33,467 bases of DNA, from the NCBI GenBank assembly GCA_014381925.1, contig JACNKR010000064.1, positions 1 through 33,467 on the forward strand. Reading direction: 5' to 3'. Each line of letters starts with the position of its first letter. Position 1 is the first letter of the stretch. The notes under the pieces are model-generated. The model did not search any database. It worked only from the letters and a program-made list of their open reading frames with translations, and was not told the DNA's origin. Below are positions 1 to 8,315 of this stretch, one piece after another. Origin of the DNA: Fidelibacterota bacterium. GTDB lineage: Bacteria; Fidelibacterota; Marinisomatia; SCGC-AAA003-L08; GCA-2689995. Both the position numbers and the translations under genes were made by a program.

Positions 1-2
1 GT

Positions 3-86
3 TTAAATGAAGTTTCTACATCAAATGATATTGTGGATGAAGTTCCGCCAATTCCTAAAATTGTATGTGGCGAGACAGTAGATTAG
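3..86 (+). CDS. Possible 3' end of a gene cut by the window edge
   Basis: The frame starting at base 3 is open for 27 codons and ends in TAG at 84-86. It would encode an acidic tail containing NDIVDEVPPIPK and ending CGETVD. Base composition here is a little richer in G and C than the following spacer. No domain can be recognised from so short a piece, and an open run of this length can occur by chance, so it is only a candidate for the C-terminus of a gene lying to the left of the window. Confidence 0.3.
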   Translation, partial: LNEVSTSNDIVDEVPPIPKIVCGETVD

Positions 87-440
87 TAGTATTAATTTGA
101 AACTTTCTAACCCCCACTCCACCGGACAGGATATGAGAATTAGGAATTATCAATTACGAATTACGAATGAAATATTCCTAATTCAAAATTCCAGATTCGT
201 AATTGAATCTGACAGTGAGTTTATTCGTTAGGCGGTTCAATAATCTAAGTATAGAGATTTCACAATATAAAGTTTTTTATTAAAAAATCACTTATTTAAT
301 TTTTATAGTTTTTACATTGGACTATTTGACTGCTTGTTATAGAAAACCCATAAAATCCAAAATTGAAATATTTTATGTTTTAGATATTTATAAAGAATTA
401 AAATTATTTATAAGTGAATTTCTATAAAATATCTAATTAA
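87..440. other. Non-coding spacer with inverted repeats
   Basis: These 354 bases separate the possible left-edge gene tail from the end of the minus-strand gene at 441. The left part, to about base 210, carries the interleaved inverted repeats described separately. The rest is very AT-rich and shows no convincing gene, RNA or promoter to my reading. Confidence 0.5.
137..205. repeat. Interleaved short inverted repeats
   Basis: GAATTAGGAAT at 137-147 is the exact reverse complement of 174-184. CAATTACGAAT at 151-161, with an overlapping direct copy AATTACGAAT at 159-168, is complementary to ATTCGTAATTG at 195-205. The arms are arranged A-B-B-A'-B', so the two pairings cross each other rather than nest. 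It looks like a low-complexity interspersed repeat rather than a simple terminator, because no T-run follows. Whether other copies exist in the genome cannot be seen here. Confidence 0.6.
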
Positions 441-989
441 TCACCGACATTCAAACCAGGGTCCATTTTGTAAATCACTAAGGAATAATTTTTTATCTTC
501 TTTTTCTTTAATTGCATTTCCAGCATCTTCTGCTTTTTTATACCATTTTTGACATTCTTCTTTATTTTTTAAAGATGCATTCGCCCTCGCCATTGCTTCA
601 TAGGCATAGGCTAAATCAAAGTCATCAAATTTATGCTCATCTGTTAATCGCATCGTTTCCTGTGCATAACCAATCGCTTTTTCACCCATACCCAAATTTG
701 TATAGGCATTTGCAATCATCCATTGACCGCGTTGTTCATTAATGGGTTGAAAATTGGGTGAGTTTTGCCAATGATATAGCGATGCTTTTGCAAACATAAC
801 CATTCGTACATTATCTTGCTCAGAACGATCTTTTTTTCCTAGTAAATTCCAAGTTTGAATGTTCATTTCAATTCCCATATAATGGTGCATTTTATCTTCG
901 TCTGTAAATTTTGATTTTTCTGACACTGGTGTTCCTCCATTTATAAAAGAAATTGTAAAAATGATTAAAAAGTAAAAAATTGATTTCAT
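441..989 (-). CDS. Secreted TPR-like protein of unknown function
   Basis: This 182-residue protein begins with a lysine followed by a hydrophobic stretch of about 16 residues, typical of a Sec signal peptide, so the product is probably periplasmic or envelope-associated. Residues about 85-160 form helical, alanine- and aromatic-rich repeats (NAYTNLGMGEKAIGYAQE, then AYEAMARANASLKNKEECQKW) that resemble tetratricopeptide repeats, a protein-protein interaction fold. No enzyme motif is visible. The start is supported by GAGGG about nine bases before the ATG. It stands alone, pointing away from the riboswitch-led operon to its right. I do not recognise a specific family. Confidence 0.75.
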   Translation of the reverse strand: MKSIFYFLIIFTISFINGGTPVSEKSKFTDEDKMHHYMGIEMNIQTWNLLGKKDRSEQDNVRMVMFAKASLYHWQNSPNFQPINEQRGQWMIANAYTNLGMGEKAIGYAQETMRLTDEHKFDDFDLAYAYEAMARANASLKNKEECQKWYKKAEDAGNAIKEKEDKKLFLSDLQNGPWFECR

Positions 990-1140
990 ATTAATCCCTC
1001 ATCAATAAAATTATGATAAATAAATTACATCTATTTTAATTTGTATGAAAAATAATTTGTTTATGGTAACCAAAAATTTTAATAGATTGTTTCGTCTGCA
1101 ATTACAGACTACCTCGTTTTTTGATTTAATCAGAATTGGA

Positions 1141-1242
1141 TTTATCCTGAAAGGTGGAGGGAACAGGCCCTGTGAAACCTTAGCAACCTACCGAATCTTC
1201 GGACAAGGTGCTAATTCCTGCCTCAATAAGAGGAAAGATAAG
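1141..1242 (+). promoter_or_regulatory. SAM-I (S-box) riboswitch
   Basis: The stretch matches the S-box core: AGGTGGAGGGA, then GGCCC, TGAAACC, GCAACC, then GGTGCTAATTCCTGC and a closing GAAAGATAAG. P1 pairs 1141-1146 with 1237-1242. P2 is closed by AGGT (1152-1155) with ACCT (1186-1189). P3 is CCGA/UCGG at 1191-1202. P4 is CCUC/GAGG at 1221-1233. S-box aptamers bind S-adenosylmethionine and usually switch off methionine-related genes. It lies 131 bases before thrA and heads the thr/met operon. The expression platform is not obvious: an AT-rich 5-bp stem (1279-1283 with 1294-1298) is followed by six Ts, and bases 1237-1240 could instead pair with 1262-1265. Confidence 0.93.
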
Positions 1243-1373
1243 CTCGGTATTAAACTGAACATATCAAAAAAATAAATCCTAATCTTTATAATAATTAGCA
1301 TATTTTTTACTTTTTATAATTGATAAAATTCTGACAAATTATTATGGTAAAAAAAGACTAATTCAATTCATTT

Positions 1374-3782
1374 ATGAAACAAAAATTTATTATATTAAAA
1401 TTTGGTGGTTCATCCATAAAAAATGCAAAACGCATTAAACATGTTGCTGAAATTATACATCAACAACAACAAAAATGTGATAAAATTGCAATTGTTGTAT
1501 CTGCTTTAGGTGGAGTAACCGATAAACTAATAAAACTTTCAGAATTTCAAAATAAACCTAATCAATTTCAAGAATTAGTTTCAGAAATAAAAACTCATCA
1601 TTTTCAAATTTGTAAGGATTTAAAATTAGATAATATTAAAATCGAGAAATTATTTTTAGATTTAAAAATGGAAAAACAAGGATTAAAGTCCATACTTCAA
1701 TTTAAAGATAAATTAATTTCCTATGGAGAACGAATTTCTTCTCAAATTATTTCAGACTATCTACATACAATAAATGTAAATTCTGAATCTTTAGATGCCA
1801 GAAAAGTTATAATTACAGATAATCATTTTGGGAATGCATTTGTACATTATCAAAAATCTTTTAAAAAAATACGAACTTATTTCTCCTCTGTTAATCAAAT
1901 TCAAGTTATCACTGGATTTATCGGTTCAACCCAAACTGGAGAGACTACTACTTTAGGTAGAAGTGGTTCTGATTATACCGCATCTATTTTTGGCTCGGCA
2001 TTAAATGTGGATGAAATCCAAATATGGACAGATGTAAATGGTATATTATCTGCAAATCCAAAAATTGTTGAAAAAGCAAAACCAATTTCTCATTTAAATT
2101 ATGAGGAAGCAATGGAATTAGCACATGCAGGGGCAAAAGTAATATTTCCGCCAACAATGGTTCCAGCTCTATATAAAAATATTCCTATTCGAATAAAAAA
2201 TACTTTTAGCCCTGAAAATCCAGGTTCACTCATTTCTAATAATTTTGAATTTAATGATCGAGTCGCTGTTGGAATTTCTTCGCAATCAAATATGGCAATG
2301 GTTCGTTTACAAGGTGCTGGAATGGTAGGTTTATATGGTTTAATTGGTCGGATTTTTTCATCATTAGCTCAAAAGAAAGTAAATATTGTCCTCGTTTCTC
2401 AGGTATTTAGTGAACATTCTATTTGTTTTGTAATTCAACCTGAGCAAATTGAAATAACAGATAAAACCTTAAAACTTGAATTTGAATTTGAATTAAAAAA
2501 CCATATAATTGATAGAATAATAATTGAAAAAAAATTATCATTAATTGCATTGGTCGGTGAGGGGATGAGGCATAAATTTGGAATTTCTGGTAGATTATTT
2601 GATACCTTGGGCCATCATAAAATTAGCGTCGTTGCTATCGCTCAAGGCTCATCTGAACGAAATATTTCATTAATTGTTAATGATAATCAATCAGAAAAAA
2701 CACTTCACATTTTACATTCAGAGTTTTTTGAAAAAAAAATAAACAACATCGGAATATTTCTTGCTGGCGTAGGTACCGTTGGAAATGAATTTTTACATAT
2801 TTTATCTAAAATTTCAAACCCTAAACTAATTTTAGCAGGAGTGTTACGAAGTAAAAAAATATTACTAAACCAAGATGGAATTAATCCAATAGATGCAATT
2901 ACCCAATTAGAAAAAAATGGTGATACCTTAGATTTTAATAAAATATTTGAAATTGGAGATTTATTTAAAAATAAAATTTTTATTGACTGTACAACAAGTC
3001 AAAGTTTATCAAAATTATACCCTGAAATATTTAATAATGGATTTTCAATTGTAACTGCCAATAAAAAAGCAAACACACTGGGAATGGAATACTATAACCA
3101 AATTCATTCAATTGTAAAAAATAATCCAATTAAATTTTATTATGAAACCAATGTAGGTGCTGGCTTACCCGTTATTTCAACAATAAAATCATTACTCGCA
3201 AGTGGTGATAAAATCCATAAAATAGAAGGTATATTATCAGGTACTTTAAGTTATTTATTTAATTCATTTGATGGACAGATTCCATTTTCAGAATTAGTGA
3301 AAAAAGCAAAAATTAATGGCTATACGGAGCCTGATCCTCGAGAAGATTTAAATGGAATGGATGTTGCCCGAAAGTTATTAATTTTAGCAAGAGAATTGGG
3401 TTATAAAATGGAATTAAATGAAATTAATGTAGAAAGTTTACTTCCTGAAAAAAGTGATGAATGTAAATCTATTGATGAATTTTTAAACTTTTTTAATATT
3501 GCAGATTCGCACTTTAATGAATTAGTTATAAATGCGAATGCAAATAATCAAAAATTAAGATATATCGGAATATTAGATGGTAAATCCGCTCAAGTTAAAT
3601 TAGAAGCTGTTTCTGAATCTCATCCATTTTATCATTTAGATGGCAGTGAAAATATAATTTCAATAACAACAACTCGTTATTCGGAAAAACCACTTGTGAT
3701 CAGAGGTCACGGTGCAGGAGCGGAAGTAACTGCAGGAGGTGTAATGGCAGATTTAATGGAAATAATAAAAGAATATGAATAA
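1374..3782 (+). CDS. thrA: Bifunctional aspartokinase / homoserine dehydrogenase
   Basis: The 802-residue fusion is close to the length of E. coli ThrA (820). The N-terminal kinase half phosphorylates aspartate and shows KFGGSS at residues 9-14 and the GETTTLGRSGSDYTA loop near 187-201. A central region of about residues 300-445 contains the ACT-type regulatory repeats typical of the family. The C-terminal half, from about residue 455, is the NAD(P)-dependent homoserine dehydrogenase, with dinucleotide motif GVGTVG, TANKKAN, ETNVGAGLP and GYTEPDPREDLNG. It provides the first and third steps from aspartate to homoserine; the second is encoded by the next gene, which overlaps this one by 8 bases. 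First gene after the riboswitch. No strong Shine-Dalgarno sequence precedes the ATG. Confidence 0.96.
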   Translation: MKQKFIILKFGGSSIKNAKRIKHVAEIIHQQQQKCDKIAIVVSALGGVTDKLIKLSEFQNKPNQFQELVSEIKTHHFQICKDLKLDNIKIEKLFLDLKMEKQGLKSILQFKDKLISYGERISSQIISDYLHTINVNSESLDARKVIITDNHFGNAFVHYQKSFKKIRTYFSSVNQIQVITGFIGSTQTGETTTLGRSGSDYTASIFGSALNVDEIQIWTDVNGILSANPKIVEKAKPISHLNYEEAMELAHAGAKVIFPPTMVPALYKNIPIRIKNTFSPENPGSLISNNFEFNDRVAVGISSQSNMAMVRLQGAGMVGLYGLIGRIFSSLAQKKVNIVLVSQVFSEHSICFVIQPEQIEITDKTLKLEFEFELKNHIIDRIIIEKKLSLIALVGEGMRHKFGISGRLFDTLGHHKISVVAIAQGSSERNISLIVNDNQSEKTLHILHSEFFEKKINNIGIFLAGVGTVGNEFLHILSKISNPKLILAGVLRSKKILLNQDGINPIDAITQLEKNGDTLDFNKIFEIGDLFKNKIFIDCTTSQSLSKLYPEIFNNGFSIVTANKKANTLGMEYYNQIHSIVKNNPIKFYYETNVGAGLPVISTIKSLLASGDKIHKIEGILSGTLSYLFNSFDGQIPFSELVKKAKINGYTEPDPREDLNGMDVARKLLILARELGYKMELNEINVESLLPEKSDECKSIDEFLNFFNIADSHFNELVINANANNQKLRYIGILDGKSAQVKLEAVSESHPFYHLDGSENIISITTTRYSEKPLVIRGHGAGAEVTAGGVMADLMEIIKEYE

Positions 3783-4872
3783 AATTAAAGTTGGAATTTT
3801 AGGTGCAACAGGAATGGTTGGACAAAATTATCTTCAATTATTATCAAATCATCCATGGTTTGAAGTGATTGACTTATCTGCATCAAATCGTTCAGCGGGG
3901 AAAAAATTTAAAGATGCAGTTTCAGGAAAATGGATGATGAATAATGATATTCCAAAACAATTTGAAAATTTAACTGTCAGAAACATACATGATATCGGAT
4001 CAATTCCCAGCTCAGTTAAATTTTTCTTTTCCGCGTTAGATTTAGAGGAAAAAGAAGATACGTGTAATTTTGAATTTGATTATGCTTCTTTAGGATATCC
4101 AATAATTAGTAATAGTTCTGCAAATCGATGGACAGATGATGTTCCAATGATTATTCCAGAAATTAACCCTCAACATTCAGACATTATTTCAATTCAACAA
4201 AAAAATAGAAATTTACCATCGACTGGATTTGTAGCAGTTAAACCAAATTGCTCTATTCAATCTTATTTAATTGCATTAGTGGCTTTAGAAAAAGCAGGAT
4301 TCCCCATAAAAGATGTTCAAGTAACAACATTGCAAGCACTATCAGGTGCAGGTGCAAATGGATTAACAAATAAAAATTGGCGAGAAAATGTAATTCCATT
4401 TATTAATGGTGAAGAAAAGAAAACAGAAATGGAACCATTAAAAATCTTAGGTGAAATTCAAAATGGAAAAATAGCAAATTTTAATAATTTAAAAATCAGT
4501 GCAACATGCACGCGAGTTCCTGTGGTTGATGGTCATACTGCAATTGTACAAATCAATTTTAAAAATAAAATTCCAACAGAAAATGAAATAATTAATATTT
4601 GGTCAAATTATAAAGGTGAAGTTCATGATTTAGAACTACCTTCATCACCAGAATTCCCTATTATTTACAATAAAGATAGTAATAGACCTCAAATAAAATT
4701 AGATGTAAATAATGGAAATGGGATGTCAATTACAATTGGGCGATTAGAAAAAGATACATTTTTTGATAAAAAATTTATAGGATTATCTCATAATACCATT
4801 AGAGGTGCCTCAGGAGGTGCAATTTTAATGGCTGAATTATTAGTAAAAAAAGGATGGATCAAAAGTGAGTAA
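3775..4872 (+). CDS. asd: Aspartate-semialdehyde dehydrogenase
   Basis: This 365-residue enzyme reduces aspartyl phosphate to aspartate semialdehyde, the step between the two ThrA activities. The N-terminal NADP motif GATGMVGQ (residues 10-17) and the phosphate-binding SASNRSAGK region are clear. The catalytic cysteine is Cys159 in KPNCSIQS, and a GHTA segment supplies the expected histidine. The spacing and sequence style, including the NRSAGK region and the C-terminal RGASGG, resemble the archaeal/fungal type of the enzyme more than the common E. coli type. Translational coupling is likely on both sides: the start overlaps thrA by 8 bases and the end overlaps thrB by 8. Confidence 0.95.
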   Translation: MNKIKVGILGATGMVGQNYLQLLSNHPWFEVIDLSASNRSAGKKFKDAVSGKWMMNNDIPKQFENLTVRNIHDIGSIPSSVKFFFSALDLEEKEDTCNFEFDYASLGYPIISNSSANRWTDDVPMIIPEINPQHSDIISIQQKNRNLPSTGFVAVKPNCSIQSYLIALVALEKAGFPIKDVQVTTLQALSGAGANGLTNKNWRENVIPFINGEEKKTEMEPLKILGEIQNGKIANFNNLKISATCTRVPVVDGHTAIVQINFKNKIPTENEIINIWSNYKGEVHDLELPSSPEFPIIYNKDSNRPQIKLDVNNGNGMSITIGRLEKDTFFDKKFIGLSHNTIRGASGGAILMAELLVKKGWIKSE

Positions 4873-5797
4873 TTCCATAAAAATTAAAGCTTCAGGGTCT
4901 GTAGCAAATGTATCTTGCGGATTTGATTGTTTAGGGTACTCTTTAGATAGCCCCGCCGATATTTTAGAAATTACCAAAAACAACTCTTCTAAAATAAATA
5001 TTTCAATGACAGGATTAGGTATTGAAAATATACCGCTAATTCCTAAAAAAAATACTGCGGGGAAAGCAATAATATCATTATTATCAAAATTAAATATCAA
5101 TCAAGGTTTTAATGTTAAAATTGAAAAAGGAATACCCCCTGGAAGTGGAATTGGTTCGAGTGCTTCAAGTGCAGTCGGTGCTGTTTATGGAGTGAATCAA
5201 TTATTGGATAATCCCCTAACTTCGAGAGAGTTATTAGTGCATTCAATGGCAGGAGAAGCAGTTGCATCAGGCGGATTCCATGCTGATAATGTAGCACCAT
5301 CTTTATTGGGTGGAATGATATTAATCAGAAGTTATAAACCTTTAGATATTATTCAAATTCCTATTCCTGAAAAGCTTTGGAGCACAGTAATACTACCCAA
5401 TTATACGATAAATACAAAAGATGCAAGAAAGATGCTACCGGACCAAGTCGCACTTAAATCAGCAGTAAATCAAACAGGAAATCTTGCTGGTTTCATTCTT
5501 GGATTTGTCAATTCTGATTTTAATTTAATTTCTAGATCAATGAAAGATTTATTTGCAGAACCAGTAAGACAAACACTCATTCCTGGGTTTAAAAGAATTA
5601 AAAATTCTGCACTAGAAAATGGAGCAATTGGTTGTGGAATTTCAGGATCAGGACCATCAATTTTTGCCTTTTCAAATGAAAAAGAAATTGCAAATAAAAT
5701 TGGAATAGGAATGAAAAATGCTTTTAGTAAAGAAGGACTTTCAAGTAAAGTATATATTTCAAAGATTAATCAAAATGAACCACGGATTTTAGACTAA
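4865..5797 (+). CDS. thrB: Homoserine kinase (GHMP family)
   Basis: The 310-residue protein phosphorylates homoserine to O-phosphohomoserine, the committed step to threonine. The GHMP ATP-binding motif PPGSGIGSSASS is at residues 91-102, and a C-terminal glycine motif GCGISGSGPS is present, as expected for homoserine kinase. The chosen start is GTG, overlapping the last codons of asd. This is supported by the N-terminal sequence IKIKASGSVANVSCGFD, which matches where the family begins. The stop shares one base with the thrC start (TAATG), so translation is probably coupled. Confidence 0.95.
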   Translation: MSNSIKIKASGSVANVSCGFDCLGYSLDSPADILEITKNNSSKINISMTGLGIENIPLIPKKNTAGKAIISLLSKLNINQGFNVKIEKGIPPGSGIGSSASSAVGAVYGVNQLLDNPLTSRELLVHSMAGEAVASGGFHADNVAPSLLGGMILIRSYKPLDIIQIPIPEKLWSTVILPNYTINTKDARKMLPDQVALKSAVNQTGNLAGFILGFVNSDFNLISRSMKDLFAEPVRQTLIPGFKRIKNSALENGAIGCGISGSGPSIFAFSNEKEIANKIGIGMKNAFSKEGLSSKVYISKINQNEPRILD

Positions 5798-7083
5798 TGA
5801 AATATTTTAGTACAAATTTAATTTCAGAAAATGCTTCTTTTAAAGACGCCCTTTTTAATGGATTAGCTCCAGATGGTGGGTTGTATATGCCCGTAGAAAT
5901 CCCTGAACTAAATAATAATTTATTTAATTCAAATATGAGCTATCCTGAATTGGCAACCGAAATAATTCACCCATTTGTTGAAAACGAAATATCAAAAAAT
6001 ACATTAATTAATATTTGTGAATCCGCATTTAATTTTCCGATCCCATTAATTCAACTTGATGACCATCTACAAATTTTAGAATTATTCCATGGACCAACCT
6101 TTGCCTTTAAAGATTTTGCAGCTCGCTTTATGGCAAGAACAATGCAGTTCTTTATGGAAAAAGAAAAAATGGAAAGAACGGTATTAGTAGCAACGTCTGG
6201 AGATACCGGTAGTGCTGTTGCAAATGGGTTTTATAATGTAGATGGAATAAAAGTAATTATTCTTTACCCTTCAGGACGAGTGAGTAAAATTCAAGAACAT
6301 CAATTAACTACCCTTTGCGGTAATATTACAGCATTAGAGATTCAAGGAAATTTTGATGATTGTCAAAAATTAGTGAAAACAGCTTTTTTAGATAATGAAA
6401 TACAATATCAAAGACCTTTAAGTTCTGCTAACTCTATTAATATTGCACGATTAATTCCACAATCTGTCTATTATACTTGGGCATGGATGAAGGCAAATCG
6501 ACCGAAAAATATAATGATAAGTGTCCCCAGTGGGAATTTTGGAAATCTAACTGGCGGACTTATTGCGAAACGAATGGGACTACCAATAGCTAAATTTATT
6601 GCCTCTGTAAATAGTAATGATATATTTCCTAAATATTTACAATCAGGGGAATATTTACCGCAAGAGGGAAAACAAACGCTTTCCAATGCAATGGATGTTG
6701 GGGATCCAAGTAATTTTGAACGGATAAAAAGTTTATTTAATTCAGAAATAAAATCTATTTCTAAAAATATTTCTTCGGTTAGTATTAATGATGAAATTAC
6801 ATCAGAAACAATTATTTCAATTTTTAATAAATATAATTATTTAGCTGATCCACATACTGCTGTTGGTATAAAGGGACTAGAAAAAATTTGTTCAAAAAAT
6901 GAAAAGGGTATTGTATTATCAACTGCACATCCAGGAAAATTTGCTGATGCGATTGAACCTATTATTAAAATTAAAGTTGACATTCCTGCAAAATTAAAAA
7001 AAGCAATGGAAAAAGAAAAAAATAGTATCATCATTCCAAATGACTTTGAGGTATTTAAATCTTTTCTTATAAATAATTATTAA
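5797..7083 (+). CDS. thrC: Threonine synthase
   Basis: This 428-residue PLP enzyme converts O-phosphohomoserine to threonine. The N-terminus, with FKDALFNGLAPDGGLYMP, is the threonine synthase leader domain. The PLP-binding lysine is Lys105 in HGPTFAFKDFAARF. The phosphate-binding loop SGDTGSA and SVPSGNFGN follow. The overall pattern is the E. coli/yeast-like class rather than the plant class. It starts on the stop codon of thrB, completing the contiguous thrA-asd-thrB-thrC set. Confidence 0.96.
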   Translation: MKYFSTNLISENASFKDALFNGLAPDGGLYMPVEIPELNNNLFNSNMSYPELATEIIHPFVENEISKNTLINICESAFNFPIPLIQLDDHLQILELFHGPTFAFKDFAARFMARTMQFFMEKEKMERTVLVATSGDTGSAVANGFYNVDGIKVIILYPSGRVSKIQEHQLTTLCGNITALEIQGNFDDCQKLVKTAFLDNEIQYQRPLSSANSINIARLIPQSVYYTWAWMKANRPKNIMISVPSGNFGNLTGGLIAKRMGLPIAKFIASVNSNDIFPKYLQSGEYLPQEGKQTLSNAMDVGDPSNFERIKSLFNSEIKSISKNISSVSINDEITSETIISIFNKYNYLADPHTAVGIKGLEKICSKNEKGIVLSTAHPGKFADAIEPIIKIKVDIPAKLKKAMEKEKNSIIIPNDFEVFKSFLINNY

Positions 7084-7099
7084 ATTGAGATTGGACAAT

Positions 7100-8242
7100 A
7101 TGAAATTTGAAACAAAAATTGTTAGAGGAAATTACAAACCTGATCCAACGACTGGGGCAATAATTCCACCATTATACCAAACATCAACCTATGTACTTGA
7201 ACAGGTTGGCAAAGATAAAGGTTTTGATTATACACGATCTGCAAATCCCACACGACAATTAATGGAAGAACATATCGCAATAATTGAAGAAGGGAAATTT
7301 TGCGTAGCATTTTCAAGTGGTATGGCTACTGTTGACAGTTGTATGAAACTTCTTAAATCAGGTGATCATATTATCTGTTCTGATGATGTTTATGGAGGAG
7401 TATCTAGACATTTTAACGAATTAATGACAAATTATAATATCACCTTTACTTATGTGGATTCTCATATTTCCCAAAATATTGAAGATGCAATTCAATCAAA
7501 CACAAAAATGATTTGGGTTGAGACTCCAACAAACCCTCTTTTAAAAATTACTGATTTAAAAAAAGTAAGGAAAATTGCCAGGAAAAATGATTTATTATTT
7601 GCAGTAGATTCGACTTTTGCTACACCAATATTTTTGAAACCTCTTGAATTTGGTGCAGATTTAGTAATTCATAGTACAACAAAATATCTTAGCGGACATA
7701 ATCAATTAATTGGGGGAGTTGTTATAACTAATGATGGAAAATTATTTAATAAATTAAAATTTATTCAAAAAACAGTTGGTGCAGTTCCTAGCCCATTTGA
7801 TTGCTGGCTGACTATATTAGGAATAAAAACTTTAAGTTTAAGAATGAAAAAACATTCTCAAAATGCTCAAATTTTAGCTAAATTCTTAGCTAATCATCAA
7901 AAAGTTTCTCGCGTCATATACCCAGGATTAAAATCAGATGAAGGATATTCAATTGCAAGTGAACAAATGACGGGGTTTAGTGGAATGATTTCATTTGAAT
8001 TAAAAGGGGATATTTCCTCAGGGAAAAAAATAATGAATTCTGTAACTTTATGTCAATTGGCAGAAAGTTTAGGATCTGTAGATACAATGATTACACACCC
8101 TGCTTCAATGACTCATGCAGATGTACCCAAAAAAGATAGAGAAAAAAGAGGGCTAACGGATGGCCTAGTTCGTATTTCAGTTGGGATTGAACATATTGAT
8201 GATATTATTGGTGATCTTGAGCAAGCATTAGAAAAAGTATAA
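7100..8242 (+). CDS. metB: Trans-sulfuration PLP enzyme, cystathionine gamma-synthase/lyase family
   Basis: This is a PLP-dependent Cys/Met metabolism enzyme of 380 residues. The Schiff-base lysine is Lys195 in HSTTKYLSGH, preceded by VDSTFATP. The segments YTRSANPTRQ, SSGMATVD and DDVYGG are standard for the family. Standing between threonine genes and metH/metF, it most likely makes cystathionine (or homocysteine) from an activated homoserine, but cystathionine gamma-lyase and homoserine sulfhydrylase are close relatives and sequence inspection cannot separate them. A TTG at 7085 would add five residues. I prefer the ATG at 7100 because MKFETKIVRG matches the usual N-terminus. No homoserine acyltransferase gene is seen nearby. 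Confidence 0.88.
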   Translation: MKFETKIVRGNYKPDPTTGAIIPPLYQTSTYVLEQVGKDKGFDYTRSANPTRQLMEEHIAIIEEGKFCVAFSSGMATVDSCMKLLKSGDHIICSDDVYGGVSRHFNELMTNYNITFTYVDSHISQNIEDAIQSNTKMIWVETPTNPLLKITDLKKVRKIARKNDLLFAVDSTFATPIFLKPLEFGADLVIHSTTKYLSGHNQLIGGVVITNDGKLFNKLKFIQKTVGAVPSPFDCWLTILGIKTLSLRMKKHSQNAQILAKFLANHQKVSRVIYPGLKSDEGYSIASEQMTGFSGMISFELKGDISSGKKIMNSVTLCQLAESLGSVDTMITHPASMTHADVPKKDREKRGLTDGLVRISVGIEHIDDIIGDLEQALEKV

Positions 8243-8315
8243 TTTGTCAATTTTAGGTTATCATAATTAAGGGATTTAATAATTAAAATACTACTTTTTA
8301 GAGAAAATTTTTTTA

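Noticed and set aside
1045..1275. Plus-strand open frame of 76 codons
   Set aside because: It lies across the SAM-I riboswitch, and its codons are simply the conserved aptamer sequence; no protein family resemblance.
7085..7099. Upstream TTG start for the trans-sulfuration enzyme
   Set aside because: It adds five residues not matching the family; the ATG at 7100 gives the usual N-terminus.
6471..7316. Minus-strand frames inside thrC and the trans-sulfuration gene
   Set aside because: The overlapping plus-strand frames encode complete, conserved enzymes; the antisense products show no motif or ribosome site.
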